64,000 nucleotides of DNA from positions 57,987,885-58,051,884 of the forward strand of contig CAIIXF020000001.1 in assembly GCA_903813345.2 (NCBI GenBank), read 5' to 3'. Under the pieces are notes generated by a model. That model did no database searches, had not been told where the DNA came from, and saw only the letters and a program-made list of their open reading frames with translations. Shown here one piece after another: positions 19,851 through 32,800 of the stretch. The DNA comes from Owenia fusiformis (Eukaryota; Annelida; Polychaeta; Sabellida; Oweniidae). The position numbers and the translations under genes are program-made. Positions within the stretch are counted from its first letter, which is position 1; the number at the start of each line of letters is the position of its first letter.

Positions 19851-22800
19851 TTCTATGCTCCCATCATCTTCTCCAATGTCCAACCAACTGAAAGCAACAA
19901 ATAATGGAATGTTACAGTACAACACAATTAATCTAAATATATTGCAATACAAATCTCCTTAATGTAATATCCCTTCACAGACCAATGATAATTGTCTAGG
20001 AAATGGCTAATGCTGTTACTAATAGATTTTCTAGAAATTGAGGTAAACAATTTGGAGAGACTAGCTGGGAAATACATGATGCTGCTGTGTATGCTTGTAT
20101 GTGCAAATATCCATTCCCAGGTTATGCAATAATATGCGATAATTTCAAATTCTTGATTCGAAGGCTGTCATTAGAATACATATACTTACTTGCTACATTC
20201 AAATACATATTCCTTGTCTGATTGCTGAGATTCCTTGATGACTACCTTGTCCAAATGCCATCCTGCTCCAGACTCCTGGACATCATGACCCACTACCACC
20301 TGCCTAATCACACCCAGGTCCACTGCCTCCACAACAAATAGATCCATCTGAAAAGAATTAACGATTTCTTTTTCAAATCTTGAAAATCATACAAATCGAA
20401 AGTAAACGGACATACCTGAGAAAAAACAAATCTGTTTGACATATGATCCAGTTTATGCAACTTACATGGTCTGCCTGCAACTTGTCCCCACCATAAGTTA
20501 GAGACTTGAGCAACTGTCTGTTCCCTGTATCTCCTCTCTCTCCCACAACCTTCATGTAGACATTAGCCTTGGTCCCTGCATTCTCCTTGTTGCCTGTGTA
20601 CACCATTACCTGGTACTCGTTCACTACAGTCAAAGTTAAGTTATTAAGCAAGTGCTGATTTGGTCTGATATTTCCTATAATACTATTTATACTACATGTA
20701 TATACAGAGTATCATAGAATGATATGGCAGAATCATGTAATGCTTAAATGCATATTATAATTTATTACATTATTTATAAAGATCATTGACATAAAATGGA
20801 CAGATTTTGCCTGACAAACCCAAATGATCTTCAAAATTCAACTTCTTTAATTCAACTCACATATATTCTTAAAAGATTTTAACATGAAGCATGGCAGCTT
20901 CAGCAAGAGTGAAATATTCAACTAATTCTAACAAAATAACTACCCTAAATCAAAAAAGACAAAGGAGAAACAAAATAAGTATATAAATGTAAATGTTAAA
21001 ACTAATTTTGAATCTTCATCCAGAGAATTGTTCAACTGTGGTTAAAATGGTTTTATTATGACATGGACAATTATGTATACCATGGAGCCATTTACTGTAT
21101 CAATTTCACTGAAAGTAATTAATTTTTGAAATCAGTGGAAGTTCAGTCTTAATCTCATGCTTTTGGCATATGTCTTTGCCGTATATGAATGCAAGGACAT
21201 CCTTGATGCATGTCAGAACATGTAAGCTATTTTGGAATAAATCGAATGTTTCATGAGAAATATAGAAGATGTTCAAGCAAACATCAAGAATGCTACACAT
21301 GAATGCAGCACTTCATAAACAAATAACTAAATTAAGACAATCTTGGAACACGACTTAAGCTACAAATTCCATTTCTTCATCCACATCAAATGGTGAAAAT
21401 ATCTAATCCTGTAGTATGCAACTAAAATAGCATCTTACATATTGAGGGTGGGTTGAATTTGATGAAATGATTATGATAATGGCCCACTCGGACGTACATG
21501 TAATGACAATAATCATGTGATTTTCATATCAATTCTAAATCAACTTCTATGATTAGGATTTGACATGATGATTTTAAAACAGATTTCAATTTTGTGAATT
21601 TTGGTTTGATGCTTGGCAACAGCCAATTAAATTAATTAATTAAATGCACCTCATGGACATTTCCTGAAACACTGCATCTTGAGAAATGTACAAGTTGATG
21701 GAAATCACGATGCAATTTAGGAACCAGAACAACGGCAATGCCAAAGCGTAGCGAATCCCAATGAACAGAAATGGCTGGCATTTTTACAAACGAATAGCAA
21801 ATATCATAAAACAACACACATAAGAAATGCCACCATTTTCAAAATGGTTGCTCACTAGCCAAGTTGTCATCAGAAGAAATAATATGCTTTTCAGTAGCCA
21901 CCTCTAAAATTTTTGAAAAATCGCACACGTACTTGTAAAATAACACACATAAAAATGGTGGCCATTTTTCAAAATGGCCAACTACTCCCCAAAGTTTTAT
22001 TAGAAAATGTGCCATTCTTAAAGTATTCACATATCAAATATGAACAAAATCGCTCCACTACTTTTTGAGTTATAGTAAAATACGTTAAAATGGCGGCCAT
22101 TTTTCAAAATGGCCACCTTCTACCAAAAGTGTCATTAGAAATAGACAGTGTGCCATGCTTATAGTATTCACATACCAAATATGAACAAAATTGCTCCACT
22201 ACTTTTCGATAATAATAGTAAAATACGTTAAAATGGTCATTTTTCAAAATTTTTTTCAAAATGGCCGCCTTCTACCAAAAGTGTCATAGGACAGTGTGCC
22301 ATGCTTATAGTATTCACATACCAAATATGAACAAAATCGCTCCACTACTTTTCGAGTTATAGTAAAACATGTTAAAATGGCGGCCATTTTTCAATTTTTT
22401 TTTCAAAATGGGCCGCCTTCTACCAAAAGTGTCATAGGGCAGTGTGCCGTGCTTATAGTATTCACATACCAAATATGAAAAAACTGCTTCACTACTTTTC
22501 GAGTTATAGTAAAATAAGTTAAAATGGCGGCCATTTTTCAAAATGGCCGCCTTCTACCAAAAGTGTCTTAAAACAGTGTACAAAGCTTATTGTTAGTACC
22601 TCAGTTGAAATACTCGATTTTGATTGGTCAACGAGCGGTGAATAATTTTAACTGTACACCGCGCAATGCATTGCCGGTGAATAATATTCCCAGCATTCCA
22701 CTAAAATGACGTCATTATCAGACGATAAAATGGCCGCCGCTAGCACTAGCCGTTTCAAAAATGTTGAAGATGAGGATATTATTAGTCTCTTAGAGAGTAA

Positions 22801-25800
22801 AGACAGTCAAAATACGAAGAAAAATCTAAAACTTTGTACAAAGCTTTTAGTGGACTTCGCCCAGGAGAGTAATTTGACTCCATTGAGTGAACTTACTGCC
22901 GATATACTGAAATACAACATGAACGTCTCGAGGGTCTGGATCCAACTTCAAGTCAACTTCAAGGGTCAGAAAAATCTAAGATATTCTTCGGACTAACAAA
23001 ACAATTATAGACCTCTCCATTCGGTTTACTGTCAAAATTATATCCCTTGACTGTAAACTCGACCTACGGTCTCGGTTTACAGTCTCAGGATATAATTTTG
23101 ACAGTAAACCTCTTAGTATAGTAGGAACAAGGGGTTCCCATGCACTCATAAGGTGTGAATAAGTTACATACATTTTTGTAATCCCTAGGGTGTCTATTTA
23201 ATGAATTCATTTGTTAACATTGCCAACTAATGTCCCATAGTACTTTTATGGCGGCATTCAGTTACCATGGTTACGCATCTTTAGACATCTTACCTTGGTA
23301 TCTTAAATCATTTGTAGCTCTGTCATTATTTGGTCTATAGAAATGATATTGGTACCAAATTAAACCTCGTTAAATTTCCAATAAATTTCTGATATTCAAT
23401 TATGCAAATTATCTAATTTGCATAAATTATGACGTCATCAATCTATTTTTGGTTCAGAATTTCCAACTATAGCAACGTATCTATTAGAACTGAGGCCGTA
23501 TGGCAACATTTCTGAAAGGTTTTGTCCTTTATTCTATTAGTAGAAGGTATAAGCAACATAAAAGTGAAAACAGATTCAAAATTGAAGCAGTATTACCAAA
23601 GTTATGTAACTTTCGAGGCAGCTATCGTGAATGTCATTATTTGACAATAATATACATACGTCTTACCTTGGAGTCTTGAATCAATGTAGCTTCGCCATTA
23701 TTTTGTCTATAGAGATGATATTGGTATCTGATTAAACCTTATTAAATTTACTATATGGTTACAATATTAAGTTATGCAAATTAGCTAATTTGCATTAATT
23801 GTGACGTCATCAATCCATTTTTTGTTCAGAATATCGTAGTATAGCAACATTCTATTAGAACTGAGGCCGTATGACAGAATGTGTGCATAGTTTTGTCCCT
23901 TATTTGATGAGTGGAAGATATAAGCAACATTAAAGAGACAACAAATCTTCAAAATTGGATCAGAATTAACAAAATTATCCAGCTTTGGAGCCAGCTACTG
24001 TGAACGTCATTGTTTGACAATTATAAAAAGAACATTAAATTAACAAAAAAGTAACAACCATAGTTGTTTCAATCTTATTGAGTAAAAATGTGCATGTATT
24101 GAACTGAACTAATAAGTATGTGGAAAGGTTACATGCATTTTGACTATCATTCACAGGGGTCAAAACGGTTATCTCGACCCTGTATATTAAAGATCCAATC
24201 TTATAATTTACCATGCACTTTCAATGATTCATATAAATAGTATACATATAGTCTGATTTTCATCATATTCTTCATATTCTTGATTCTTAAAGCATCTGAA
24301 GTATATAGCATGATTAGAAGTGAAGATGATTCATCATATGGTTTATGTTATTTCTAACATTTCAGATGCTATGGTAACATCACTTGATAATGAGGTTTTT
24401 ACATTTCACGTTCTTAATGAGTTAAAAGGAAGTTATTCTCCCTTTGCTTTAGAGATAAATAGTCGCATGAATTTGTTTAGAAAAGTTATAACTTAATTAA
24501 TTTAACTCCCCCCCCCCCCTGACAGCCCCCATATTTGAAGATTTTGGTGAAACCTGGCAAAATACATTAATTATTAGGTTTCAGAAGCTATATGATGGCC
24601 CCCAGTGGCCCCAAGAATCTATTCAGGGGCCTCAAGTGGCCCCCAGAAGCTATACTGTGCTCCCCAGAAGCTATATGTTGGCCCCCAGAAGCTGAATAGT
24701 GGCTCCCAGGAGCTATACAGTGGCTCCCAGAAGCTATAAAGGAAACCCTGTGGCCCCCATGAGCTATACGGTGGCGCCCAGAAGCTATATAGGGGCCCCC
24801 AGTGGCCCCAAAAAGCTATACGGTGGCCCCCAGAAGCTACATGGGGGCCCCCAGAAGCTATACTATGGCCCCCAGAAGCTATACAAGGGCCCCCAGAAAC
24901 TATACTATGGTCTCCAGAAGCTATATGGTGGCCCCCAGTGGCCCTCGGAAGCTATATGATGGCCTCCAGAAGCTAATTAGTGGCCCCCAGGAGCTATACA
25001 GTGGCTCCCAGAAGCTATACAGGGGACCACAGTGGCCCCAAGAAGCTAAACGATGGCCCCCAGAAGCTATACAGGAGCCCCAAAAAGCTACATGATGGCC
25101 CCAAGAATCTATATGATGGCCCCCAATGGCTCCCAGAAGATGTGAAGGGCCCCCAGTAGCCCCTAGAAGCTATACGGTGGCCCCCAGTGGCCCCCAGTGG
25201 CCCTCATAGGCTATATGATGGCCCCAAGAAGCTAAATAGTGACCCTCAGGAGCTACATGGTGGTTCCCAGAAGCTACACAATGGCCCCCAGAATCTATAT
25301 GGTGGCCCCCAATGGCTCCCAGAAGCTATAAAGGGCCCCCCAGTAGCCCCTAGAAGCTATACGGTGGCCCTCAGTGGCCCCGAAAGCTATATAGTGGCCC
25401 CAAGAAGCTATACAGAGGCCCACAGTGGCTCCCAGAAGCTATACGATGGCCTCCAGAAGCTATGCAAGGGCCTGCAGAAACTGTACTGTAGCCCCCAGAA
25501 GCTATACAGGGGCCCCCAGTGGCTCCCAGAAGCTATAAGATGGCCCCCAGAAGCTATGCAAGGGCCCGCAGAAACTATACGGTAGCCCCCATAAGCTATA
25601 CGATGGCCTCCAGAAGCTATACAGTGTCCCCCAATGGGCCACCATATAGCTTTGGGGGCCACCGTATAGCTTCTAGGGGCTACTGGGGGCCCTGTATAGC
25701 TTCTGGGAGCCATTGGGGGCCATCATATAGATTCTGGTTGCCATCGTGTAGCTTCTGGGGGCTGCTGTATAGCTTCTTGGGGCCATCGTATAGCTTCTTG

Positions 25801-28800
25801 GGGCCACTGGGGTTCCCTGTATAGCTTCTGGGTGCCTGGGGGGCCACTAATTAGCTTCTGGGGGCCATCATATAGCTTCTGAGGGCCACTGGGGGCCACC
25901 ATATAGCTTCTGGAGACCACAGTATAGTTTCTGTGGGCCCTTGTATAGCTTCTGGGGGCCATCGTATACCTTCTGGGGGCCACTTGGGGCCCCTGTATAG
26001 ATTCTTGGGCCACTGGGGGCCATCATATAGCTTCTGGGGGCTTCTGGAACCTAATAATTAATGTATTTTGCCAGGTTTCACCAAAATCTTCAAATATGGG
26101 GGCTGTCAGGAGGGGGTTAAATTAAGTTATAATTTTTCTAAACAAATTCATGTGACTATTTATCTCTAAAGCAAAGGGAGAATAACTTTCTTTTAACTCA
26201 TTAAGAACGTGAAATGTAAAAACCTCATTATCTAGTGATGTTACCATAGCATCTGAAATGTTAGATATATTACATAAACCATATGATGAATCATCTTCAC
26301 TTCTAATCATGCTTTATACTTCAGATACTTTAAGAATCAAGAATATGAAGAATATGATGAAAATCAGACTATATGTATACTATTTATATGAATCATTGAA
26401 AGTGCATGGTAAATTATAAAATTGGATCTTTAATATACAGGGTCGAGATAACCGTTTTGACCCCTGTGAATGATAGTCAAAATACATGTAACCTTTCCAC
26501 ATACTTATTAGTTCAGTTCAATACATGCACATTTTTACTCAATAAGATTGAAACAACTATGGTTGTTACTTTTTTTGTTAATTTAATATTCTTTTTATAA
26601 TTGTCAAACAATGACGTTCACAGTAGCTGCCTCCAAAGCTGGATAATTTTGTTAATTCTGATCCAATTTTGAAGATTTGTTGTCTCTTTAATGTTGCTTA
26701 TATCTTCCACTCATCAAATAAGGGACAAAACTATGCACACATTCTGTCATACGGCCTCAGTTCTAATAGATATGTTGCTATACTAGGATATTCTGAACAA
26801 AAAATGGATTGATGACGTCACAATTAATGCAAATTAGCTAATTTGCATAACTTAATATTGTAACCATATAGTAAATTTAATAAGGTTTAATCAGATACCA
26901 ATATCATCTCTATAGACCAAATAATGGCGAAGCTACATTGATTCAAGACTCCAAGGTAAGATGTATGTATATTATTGTCAAATAATGACATTCACGATAG
27001 CTGCCTCGAAAGTTACATAACTTTCGTAATACTGATTCAATTTTGAATCTGTTTTCACTTTTATGTTGCTTATACCTTCTACTAATAGAATAAAGGACAA
27101 AACCTTTCAGAAATTTTGCCATACGGCCTCAGATCTAATAGATATGTTGCTATAGTTGGAAATTCTGAACCAAAAATAGATTGATGACGTCATAATTTAT
27201 GCAAATTAGATAATTTGCATAATTGAATATCAGAAATTTATTGAAAATTTAACGAGGTTCAATTTGGTACCAATATCATTTCTATAGACCAAATAATGAC
27301 AGAGCTACAAATGATTTAAGATACCAAGGTAAGATGTCTAAAGATGCGTAACCATGGTAACTGAATGCCGCCATAAAAGTACTATGGGACATTAGTTGGC
27401 AATGTTAACAAATGAATTCATTAAATAGACACCCTAGGGATTACAAAAATGTATGTAACTTATTCACACCTTATGGGTGCATGGGAACCCCTTGTTCCTA
27501 CTATACTATCTGGAGAGGTCAATAATTGTATATAGTATTCACATACCAAATATGAACAAAATCGCTCCACTATTTTTTGAGTTATAGCAAAAATCGTAAA
27601 ATGACGAGTAAAGGCCACCATTTTTCAAGATGGCTGCCATGTGCTTCTTTAATATCTACATTTGTAGCATTATTAATGTCCTTTATAATTTTTTTACATT
27701 TAAAACATATTGCTATAACAGTTTTACATATTGCACCTAAATTACTGTAAAATCGGCACTAAAATGGCCGCCATTTTTAAATGAGCGGCCATTTGAAAAT
27801 CGGCTTTCGAGCAGAACTTCTACTCCCATAAGGTATATGTCTACAAAATATGAATAAAATCGGGCCAACGGTATTTGAATTATTGCCCGGACGGACGGAC
27901 GGACGGACATACGTACGTACGGACGGACGGAGGCGTTCCCTATATCCCTCCGAACTTCGTTTGATGGGATAACAATTACTTCACAATGTTTCAAAAATCA
28001 GATGAATCACTCTGCACTGCCTGCCTTAATATAAGACCAATTCAAAACAGGGAGGGATGGGGCTAGAAGGTAGAAGGTAAATGAGGAAGGGAATCATCAC
28101 CAGAGTTTTGTCTATGGGGCTGCAACAGAAAGGGTAAGCAGGAACAGGAGTATGCGACAAGCTTATCTCTCAAGCCTAAAACAATTAAGCACAAATGTTG
28201 AATGCCTAAAAGAAGCACAAATGGTGAATGCCTAGAATAAGCACAAATGTTGAATGCCTAAAACAAGCACAAATGGTGAATGCCTAGAATAAGCACAAAT
28301 GTTAAATGCCTAAAACAAGCACAAATGGTGAATGCCTAGAATAAGCACAAATGTTGAATGCCTAAAACAAGCACAAATGGTGAATGCCTAGAATAAGCAC
28401 AAATGTTGAATGCCTAAAACAAGCACAAATTGTGAATGCCTAGAATAAGCACAAATGTTGAATGCCTAAAACAAGCACAAATGGTGAATGCCTTGAATAA
28501 GCACAAATGTTGAATGCCTAAAACAAGCACAAATGGTGAATGCCTAGAATAAGCACAAATGTTGAATGCCTAAAACAAGCACAAATGTTGAATGCCTAAA
28601 ACAAGGACAAATGGTGAATGCCTAGAATAAGCACAAATGTTGAATGCCTAAAACAAGCACAAATGTTGAATGCCTAAAACAAGCACAAATGGTGAATGCC
28701 TAGAATAAGCACAAATGTTGAATGCCTAAAACAAGCAGAAATGCTGAATGAGATGCAATGAGTTGTTAAGTGTTTGATGATATGTTAGAATTATGAATGT

Positions 28801-29807
28801 GATAGACCTTTGGAGATGATCTGTGAAATATGTTAATAATATGATGAACAATGAGAATTACAAACAATTAGTTTTATGATGATAGTCTTATTCTTGAATT
28901 AAATTTACATGCATATGGTTATGGTAGGTAGGCATTTGAATGAGCATTACTCTGGGTTTAAAAAACAATAATATTTCCCATATATGACACTCTTTTCAGT
29001 TACCTTGGAGTTGGTTATCTTGTTTAACTGGTATCTCCCTCCATCCATCATCATCGTCATTTTTTACAAGTCTGTCATTAAGTTCAAATTCATATGACTT
29101 TCCACTCTCCACATGTGCAATCTTCATCTGTAACCATAGCAATGTATACATAGCATCTATAGTGATTAAATGAATCTATATTTCTAGAGATTAATAATAA
29201 CCATGGGCATTCAAGTTACGCTTTTAAGTCTATTTTAGAAATGCCATTTTCTTGGTGATTCAAAACGAAACTTAATAATGTCTTACCGTGTCTAGGAACC
29301 AGGAGGCATGTTTGTCTTCACTGTATCCCACTCTAACTTTGTAAATGTCACCCAATTCTTCATCTATATCAACCTGCAGATTTAAATAATACAATAAACA
29401 TCCAGTATATGCATTATGTATATATCTACCGTGTCTGTCTTCAGTTTATCCAACTCTCACCTTGTAAACATAAAGAACAATGGTACGACTTACAGTGCAA
29501 AACATACAAATGTTTTGAGATTGTTACTACAACTTGTTATATGGAAATCATTTCAGTTAAACTTACCCTAAAATCATTGGTGGTACCAGCTTTGAATTTA
29601 TTTTTCTTATTTTCTCCAAGGGGTAGGGACTTGGAAGAGTCTTTGTCACCATATATCACTATAGCAACCTGAGCAGTAGCTTCATCCTTGGGGTCATTAC
29701 CAGTTGTCGTGGTAACAGTCCAGGTTTTCTCTGTTGGGGGAGGTTCATTAATCTTGACGTCAAGCTCTCGTTCCAACCTGCCGTCACCTTCTCCCTCATC
29801 CAACCAC
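19806..29807 (-). CDS. LOXHD1: LOXHD1-like PLAT cassette 11 and C-terminus (PLAT 21B, 22A, stop)
   Basis: B: second part of 29567-29807 ([35 protein letters not shown]), 29287-29373 ([20 protein letters not shown]) and 29004-29127 ([20 protein letters not shown]). A: 20466-20623 ([30 protein letters not shown]), 20190-20347 ([27 protein letters not shown]) and terminal exon 19806-19887 ([17 protein letters not shown] followed by TATSMSVP and stop). An 8.4-kb intron (20624-29003) divides the two domains and is full of repeats. The protein ends a few residues after the last PLAT, with no tail domain. Confidence 0.92.
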
Positions 29808-32800
29808 CTGAACACAAAACAGGCTTTTATTTTTAGGCCAATATATCGGATACAGAATATAGATTAAACCCAAAAATTTAATGACTCTTAGTGCCATGTG
29901 CTTTTGGTTGCATAATAAACGATAGAACTGCAGCTTCTAGTGAGGTTTTACTTTATTTTGAATGAGAAATATCTGTTTCAAGAGTCTATCATAAACTATA
30001 CTGGTATGACCACAATTATATGTACTTACTGATTGCATTCAAATTCAAACTTCTCATCAGACTCGGGGGAGTCTTTAATGATAATTTTATCGAGGAACCA
30101 TCCAGAGCCAGCACCTTTCCCATCATGACCCACCACAACATAGTCAAGTTCAAGCAGGTCAACAGCGGTCACAGCAAAAACATCCATCTATAACAAAATG
30201 TTTGATATTGTTAATAGTGTTGCCTTTATTCTTAGACTGACATTAAAACAAAGATAATGCTTTTATTTTATTCATTTGTTGAATTAAATCCAATTAGGTC
30301 TAACATCAAGCTCTTGTAAGTCCTGTCTCCAAAACACGGTACAAATCTACCCCACCTCAACAGAAGAAGTCCATGTAGTTAGGTGAACCAGATTCAGAGC
30401 AAGACTATGATACAACTAAAATCATCTGCAGAATAATGAGACTATGTATCAACCAATATGACACGACTGATCACAACATGATTTCTCCACAAATAATGAC
30501 ACGATTTTCAAATAACCATACCTTCCCAGACTCAAATTTGTTGTAATTATTTAAAGATTTCTTGAGTTTGCGTCGTCCTGTGTCACCTCTCTTTCCATAA
30601 ATTTCTAGGTAAACATTGGCGTCAGTTCCAGCTCCCAACTTATCACCAGTGTATACCTCAACCTGGTATTCCTGTACTAGACCTACAACAGTTGGTTACA
30701 CATATGAGAGAAGGAACATACAGATGCATGAAACCACAGAGATAAAAAAAAAGCTGAAAAAATGATTTTTGATTATATATCAAAAGATCCTTTATTATTA
30801 ATTTGATCAAGTGTTCGTAACCATGGTTACCTGAATGGTCTGCTTTAGTTGGGATTTCCAGCCAACCATCTGTATCTTTCGTGATAGCAACAGCTGCATC
30901 AATGTGGAACATAAACTTCTTACCACTTAGTAAGTTTTGGAGCATCATCTGGAAGAATTCATTAAATGCTTAATCTGTATTCTATAAGTTGTATAATAGT
31001 GGCCATTTTGAAATTCAGTTGTCATTTTGAAAATTTCTTCTAAAGCAGAGCTCCTAGCCACTAGCATATGAAATTATCAACAATTATGTTTTTAACAAAA
31101 AATCTAAGCCATCTTGCAATAGAGCTGCCATCTTGGATTTTTTCATGAAAAATTATACCACTGTGATAGATATTTCTTGAACTTGAAATTTTTGCAAATT
31201 TTGATTTCACTTGAGAGTTAATTTGAGGTTTTATTATGTTAATGTCTCAAACACATGGGGAAGGTGTATATACTTGACACTCTGTACAAATAGAATATCA
31301 TTCAACTCACAGTTTTGGGTTTCCAGGACAAAGTAGCTGTATCTGAGGAATCGCCATTGTAACAAGTATCCTCAGAGTAACCAAGTCTCAGTTTATAAAC
31401 ATCCCCTAGTCCAGCCTTTAACACCACCTAAATAATAATTATGAACAACGTTATAGATGGGAAGGTTTCATATTTTAGCTCTTATTGATACCAACTTTTT
31501 AGTTCGATTTTTTACATACTTTTTAACTTAACTTATCTTTCAATAGTTTCCAAAAATATATTATACAAACTATGAACAACAGTGAAACTCAAGATTCATA
31601 TTTAGCAATGTATCTTCAGTAATTCCTTATCAATCATTTCAAAAGTGTTGAAATGGGGCTCACTACTATTGATCGCCCTGTAATACATTGTTTTAGTACA
31701 ACTGGGACTAGTATGATAGTATGAATCCTTCATATGAATCTTACCTGGAACTTGCTCTCTTGTTCATCAAGGAATCTTCCCTGAGAGGCGACACCTATTG
31801 GTCCTAATGTGATCTCCTCACTCTTCTCCTGTTCTCCATATGCTACCATGACAACACGGCCTGTCCAGTCATCATGTGATGCAGGAGCGTTGTCATGGTT
31901 GCCATTCACAATCCAAACTTTCCAGTCATCACCTGAAGCAAGAATCAAACAGTACATTGAATATTTCTTATATACTATCTTATTTAAGAGGCTGTTAAGT
32001 TATGTCTTTTTGGTGTCATGCTTTGTGGAGAGGGAGGTGCTTGTAAAAAGCATACAATATGCTCAGATTTAATGTTTTATAGAATAAGGTATGAGCCATC
32101 AAGTTAAATCAAATCTCATCTTGACCATGCATGGCTCCCATCTGCTAACTTAAGAGCTGTATTCAGAAAGAACATTTACACAGCATCTCTGTTCTAAATT
32201 CAAGCTCTAATTTACCTTCTTTTTCCTGACCCTCTACTTTAGTAAGGGGTAGCTCTCTCTCAATGGCACCGTCATCTTCTGATTCATCCAACCATCTGCC
32301 ACATTGGAAGATATACTGTTGTTCAGCCTCACTGGATTCTTTCACCACAACCTTGTCTAAGTACCAACCAGGACCTGGAATAAATGATTGAATTTGGTGA
32401 TGGTAGACTTATAGTAAACTGCTGAAGGAGAACAAATTCACTGATTTTAGTAGAAATTGTGATTTAAGTTCTAATCTATTTAGGACTAAATTAACAATTA
32501 TGACATTATTTCAGAATCAAGTTGAGTTTTGCTCTTTGCAATGTAAAATCATTCACATATCAAGAAGGCTAAAACTTACCCACACCCTGGCCATCATGGC
32601 CAATAGTAACACTGGTCAGTTCATTCAGGTCAACTGCCTCTATGGTGAAGAAATCAACCTGAAAACATAATTATTAACAAGGTGTTAACATGCAAAATGT
32701 CACTACCTATCATTTATTACAGACGCTGACTGCAAAACACTAATCGCCAAACACCATCCACAAAAAAGTTGGAGACTATATCAATATGTCATCACGTGTG

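Larger units (their letters stand above)
22591..27530. mobile_element. 4.9-kb insertion with ~1.5-kb inverted arms around a palindromic minisatellite (foldback-type)
   Basis: The insertion interrupts the flanking tandem repeat between TAT (22588-22590) and TAT (27531-27533), consistent with a short target duplication. From the left it holds 400 bp with a short open frame (22706-22996). Then come an arm from ~23000 to ~24585, a GC-rich tandem repeat that reverses orientation at ~25636, and the matching arm from ~26045 to ~27525. The arms match base for base over long runs with scattered differences and small indels, so they are genuine diverged inverted copies. No transposase is visible, so mobilisation would have to be in trans. 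The architecture resembles foldback elements; family assignment is inference. Confidence 0.85.

Noticed and set aside
24699-26013. Several 80-130 codon frames on both strands (MAPRSYT... type)
   Set aside because: All are translations of the GC-rich ~21-bp minisatellite in different frames and orientations; none extends beyond it.
22591-27530. Large palindrome as a sequencing or assembly chimera
   Set aside because: The arms differ by scattered substitutions, small indels and a 92-bp insertion, and the minisatellite halves differ in length. A flanking tandem unit is interrupted and resumes cleanly, as expected for a real insertion.
28180-28745. CRISPR-like array
   Set aside because: Repeat units are contiguous with no unique spacers, alternate between two forms, and lie in an animal intron. 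The same applies to the 44-bp array at 5.9-7.0 kb.
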